Part shown: piece after piece, positions 59,820-61,512 of the stretch
Position numbering within the stretch: the stretch's first letter is position 1
Layout: each line of letters opens with the position of its first letter
Source of the DNA: Mycolicibacterium moriokaense
GTDB taxonomy: Bacteria; Actinomycetota; Actinomycetes; Mycobacteriales; Mycobacteriaceae
Assembly (NCBI RefSeq): GCF_003347205.1
Contig: NZ_QQBJ01000031.1
Coordinates: forward strand, 1 to 61,512
Length of the DNA stretch: 61,512 nt
Reading direction: 5' to 3'
Notes under the pieces: generated by a model
Databases searched by the model: none
Seen by the model: the letters and a program-made list of their open reading frames with translations, nothing else
What the model was told of the DNA's origin: nothing
Translations under genes and position numbers: made by a program

Positions 59820-61397
59820 TCAGCGCAGGAACTGGTTGGCGATGTTCGCCAGGTCCAGCAGCGGCTGCGGCAACGCGCCCAGCACGAAGGTCACGATCGC
59901 GGTGATCGCGACGACGCCCGTCGTCAGGAAGCTCGGCACCACCACATCGGGCGCATCGTCGGGCGGGTCGGTGAAGAACATCAGCACGATCACCCGCACA
60001 TAGAAGTACGCGGCGATGGCGCTGGCGATCACGCCGACGATCACCAGCGGAATCGCGCCACCCTCGCCCGCGGCCTTGAACACCGCGAACTTGCTGACGA
60101 AGCCGCTGGTCAGCGGGATACCGGCGAAGGCAAGCAGGAAGAGCGAAAAGACAATGCCCACAATGGGATAGCGTCTGCCGAGCCCGGCCCAGCGCACCAT
60201 CGCGGTCTCTTCCTCGCCGGTCCTGTCGCGGACCATTCCGACGACGGCGAACGCGCCGAGCGTGCTGAACCCGTAGGCGAACAGGTAGAACAGCGTCGCC
60301 GACAGCCCGGACTCGTTCAGCGCGATCACACCGGTCAGGATGAACCCGGTGTGCGCCACCGCGGAGTAGGCGAGCATCCGCTTGACGTCGGACTGCGTGA
60401 CGGCGGTGACGGTGCCGACGATCATCGTCAGGATCGCGATCGCCCACAGCACGGGGCGCCACTCGGCGCGGATCTCGGGCACCGCGACGTAGAAGATGCG
60501 CAACAGCGCGCCGAAGGCGGCGATCTTCGTCGCGGCCGCCATGAACGCGGTGATCGGTGTCGGCGCGCCCTGGTACACGTCCGGAATCCACGAGTGGAAC
60601 GGCACCGCGCCGACTTTGAACAACACGCCCACCAGCAGCAGGCCGACACCGATCAGCGCCAGCGACGCCTTACCGGAGTTCTCGCCGATCGCGTCGGCGA
60701 TGCCCACCAGGCTCAGCGTGCCGGAATAGCCGTACAGCATCGCCGCGCCGTAGAGGAAGAAGGCCGACGAGAACGCGCCCAGCAGAAAGTATTTCAGCGC
60801 GGCTTCCTGCGAAAGCAACCGGCGACGCCGGGCCAGCCCGCACATCAGGTACAGCGGAAGCGAGAGCACCTCCAGCGCGATGAACATCGTCAGCAGGTCG
60901 TCGGCGGCCGGGAACAACAGCATCCCGCCGACCGCGAACAACGTCAGCGGAAACACCTCGGTCTGCATCACACCGGCCTTGACGGCCTGCTTCTCCGCGA
61001 CGCTGCCGACCACCGCCGACGCCTGCGCCGTGAACGAATCCAGCCCGCCGGCAACGTCTTCGGACTCTCCTTCGACTGGCACTCGGCGCTCCGCGATCAG
61101 CAGCACGCCGAGGATGCCGACCAGCAGGATGGTGCCCTGCAGGAACAGCGCAGGCGCGTCGACGGCGACAGCGCCCACGACCGCGGTGGTGCCGACCGCG
61201 CCATGCAGGTTGCGCGCCACCTGGATGACCGCGACCAGTCCGCCGACCAGGCCCACCAGGCTGAGCACCACCTGAACGGAGTAGCGCCTCCCACGCGATA
61301 CGAAGGCCTCCACCAGCACGCCGGCGATGGCGGCTCCGAACACGATCAGCATGGGTGAGAGCAGGCCGTATTCGATGCTGGGTGTTGGCAGGTTCAT
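59820..61397 (-). CDS. nuoN: NADH-quinone oxidoreductase subunit N
   Basis: This 525-residue antiporter-like membrane subunit of respiratory complex I has about 14 hydrophobic helices. Conserved functional segments include LTMFIALEVLSLPLYLMCGLARR, the lysine-containing AALKYFLLGAFSSAFFLYG, LLLVGVLFKVGAVPFHSWIPDVYQGAP, and SDVKRMLAYSAVAHTGFIL. It belongs to the proton-pumping arm. The ATG overlaps the stop of nuoM by four bases (ATGA), so it is the last gene of the nuo operon running leftward. The forward-strand long open frame over it is a shadow. Confidence 0.97.
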   Translation of the reverse strand: MNLPTPSIEYGLLSPMLIVFGAAIAGVLVEAFVSRGRRYSVQVVLSLVGLVGGLVAVIQVARNLHGAVGTTAVVGAVAVDAPALFLQGTILLVGILGVLLIAERRVPVEGESEDVAGGLDSFTAQASAVVGSVAEKQAVKAGVMQTEVFPLTLFAVGGMLLFPAADDLLTMFIALEVLSLPLYLMCGLARRRRLLSQEAALKYFLLGAFSSAFFLYGAAMLYGYSGTLSLVGIADAIGENSGKASLALIGVGLLLVGVLFKVGAVPFHSWIPDVYQGAPTPITAFMAAATKIAAFGALLRIFYVAVPEIRAEWRPVLWAIAILTMIVGTVTAVTQSDVKRMLAYSAVAHTGFILTGVIALNESGLSATLFYLFAYGFSTLGAFAVVGMVRDRTGEEETAMVRWAGLGRRYPIVGIVFSLFLLAFAGIPLTSGFVSKFAVFKAAGEGGAIPLVIVGVIASAIAAYFYVRVIVLMFFTDPPDDAPDVVVPSFLTTGVVAITAIVTFVLGALPQPLLDLANIANQFLR

Positions 61398-61512
61398 CGC
61401 GGGCCCTCCGCCATTTTCGGTGCGGGATCAGGTTGGTCGATGGTGGTCAGGGTGTGGTCGACGGCCGGGTTGATCACATCCAGCGCGATTTTCGGGTAGA
61501 CGCCGAGCACCA
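61394..61512 (-). CDS. nuoM: NADH-quinone oxidoreductase subunit M, C-terminal end (truncated by window)
   Basis: The reverse strand from the right edge reads VLGVYPKIALDVINPAVDHT and a short hydrophilic tail ending EGPR-stop. This is typical of the NuoM C-terminus after its last membrane helix. The stop overlaps the nuoN start (ATGA), exactly as in actinobacterial nuo operons. Only 38 codons are inside the window. Confidence 0.88.
   Translation of the reverse strand, partial: VLGVYPKIALDVINPAVDHTLTTIDQPDPAPKMAEGPR

Noticed and set aside
59784-61358. A 524-codon forward frame opposite nuoN
   Set aside because: The translation is Gln/His/Arg-rich low-complexity sequence without hydrophobic segments, a typical antisense shadow. 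nuoN is unambiguous.

Overview
The window is high-GC actinobacterial DNA, most likely from a fast-growing Mycolicibacterium or Mycobacterium. Supporting evidence: a nuoM-nuoN junction at the right edge, an EthA-type Baeyer-Villiger monooxygenase, a deazaflavin-type (LLM-fold) oxidoreductase, DUF6131 and DUF2127 proteins, many GTG starts, and remnants that look like mycobacterial tmRNA and initiator tRNA. Assignments come from reading the sequence and remembered family motifs. No database search was run.

Region 1 (1-11.1 kb) is catabolic and mosaic. It holds the end of an extradiol ring-cleavage dioxygenase, a Rieske ring-hydroxylating dioxygenase (alpha, beta, a 72-residue unknown, a [3Fe-4S] ferredoxin, no reductase), an AraC regulator, a reverse operon of a DapA-type lyase and a ketopantoate-reductase-like enzyme, a secreted CAP protein, a cupin and a MarR regulator. 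Broken TetR and GAF-domain genes lie between them.

Region 2 (11.1-17.6 kb) is a protocatechuate/beta-ketoadipate module. An IclR regulator is divergent from pcaH-pcaG-pcaB-pcaL-pcaI-pcaJ, whose genes overlap by 1 or 4 bp. Together they convert protocatechuate to 3-oxoadipyl-CoA. The final thiolase (pcaF) is not in the window. The same 20-bp operator-like sequence (one mismatch) occurs at the IclR/pcaH promoter and near 7.2 kb upstream of the DapA-type operon.

Region 3 (17.6-31.0 kb) is an integrated accessory island with lower-GC stretches. A 25-nt tmRNA 3'-end remnant lies on its left. The 3' half of an initiator tRNA followed by its terminator lies on its right. It carries a small helix-turn-helix protein, an unknown barrel-like protein divergent from a Xre/RES toxin-antitoxin pair across an operator-rich spacer, an IS3-family insertion, a Gabija-like pair (UvrD-like helicase plus OLD/TOPRIM ATPase), and a divergent nuclease-methyltransferase fusion with a frameshifted specificity gene. 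Because the tRNA 3' half is joined to its natural downstream terminator, the integrated DNA lies to the left of 30.9 kb and chromosome resumes to the right.

Region 4 (31.0-61.5 kb) is ordinary chromosome: TetR/CocE hydrolase, a GH63-type glucosidase, a response regulator with small membrane proteins, lipoprotein MsrB, a cupredoxin/metallophosphoesterase/membrane operon, several alpha/beta hydrolases, an epimerase, an amine oxidase, the monooxygenase, a phosphotransferase operon, a TetR/PIG-L pair, an enoyl-CoA hydratase and the end of the nuo operon (nuoN and the tail of nuoM).
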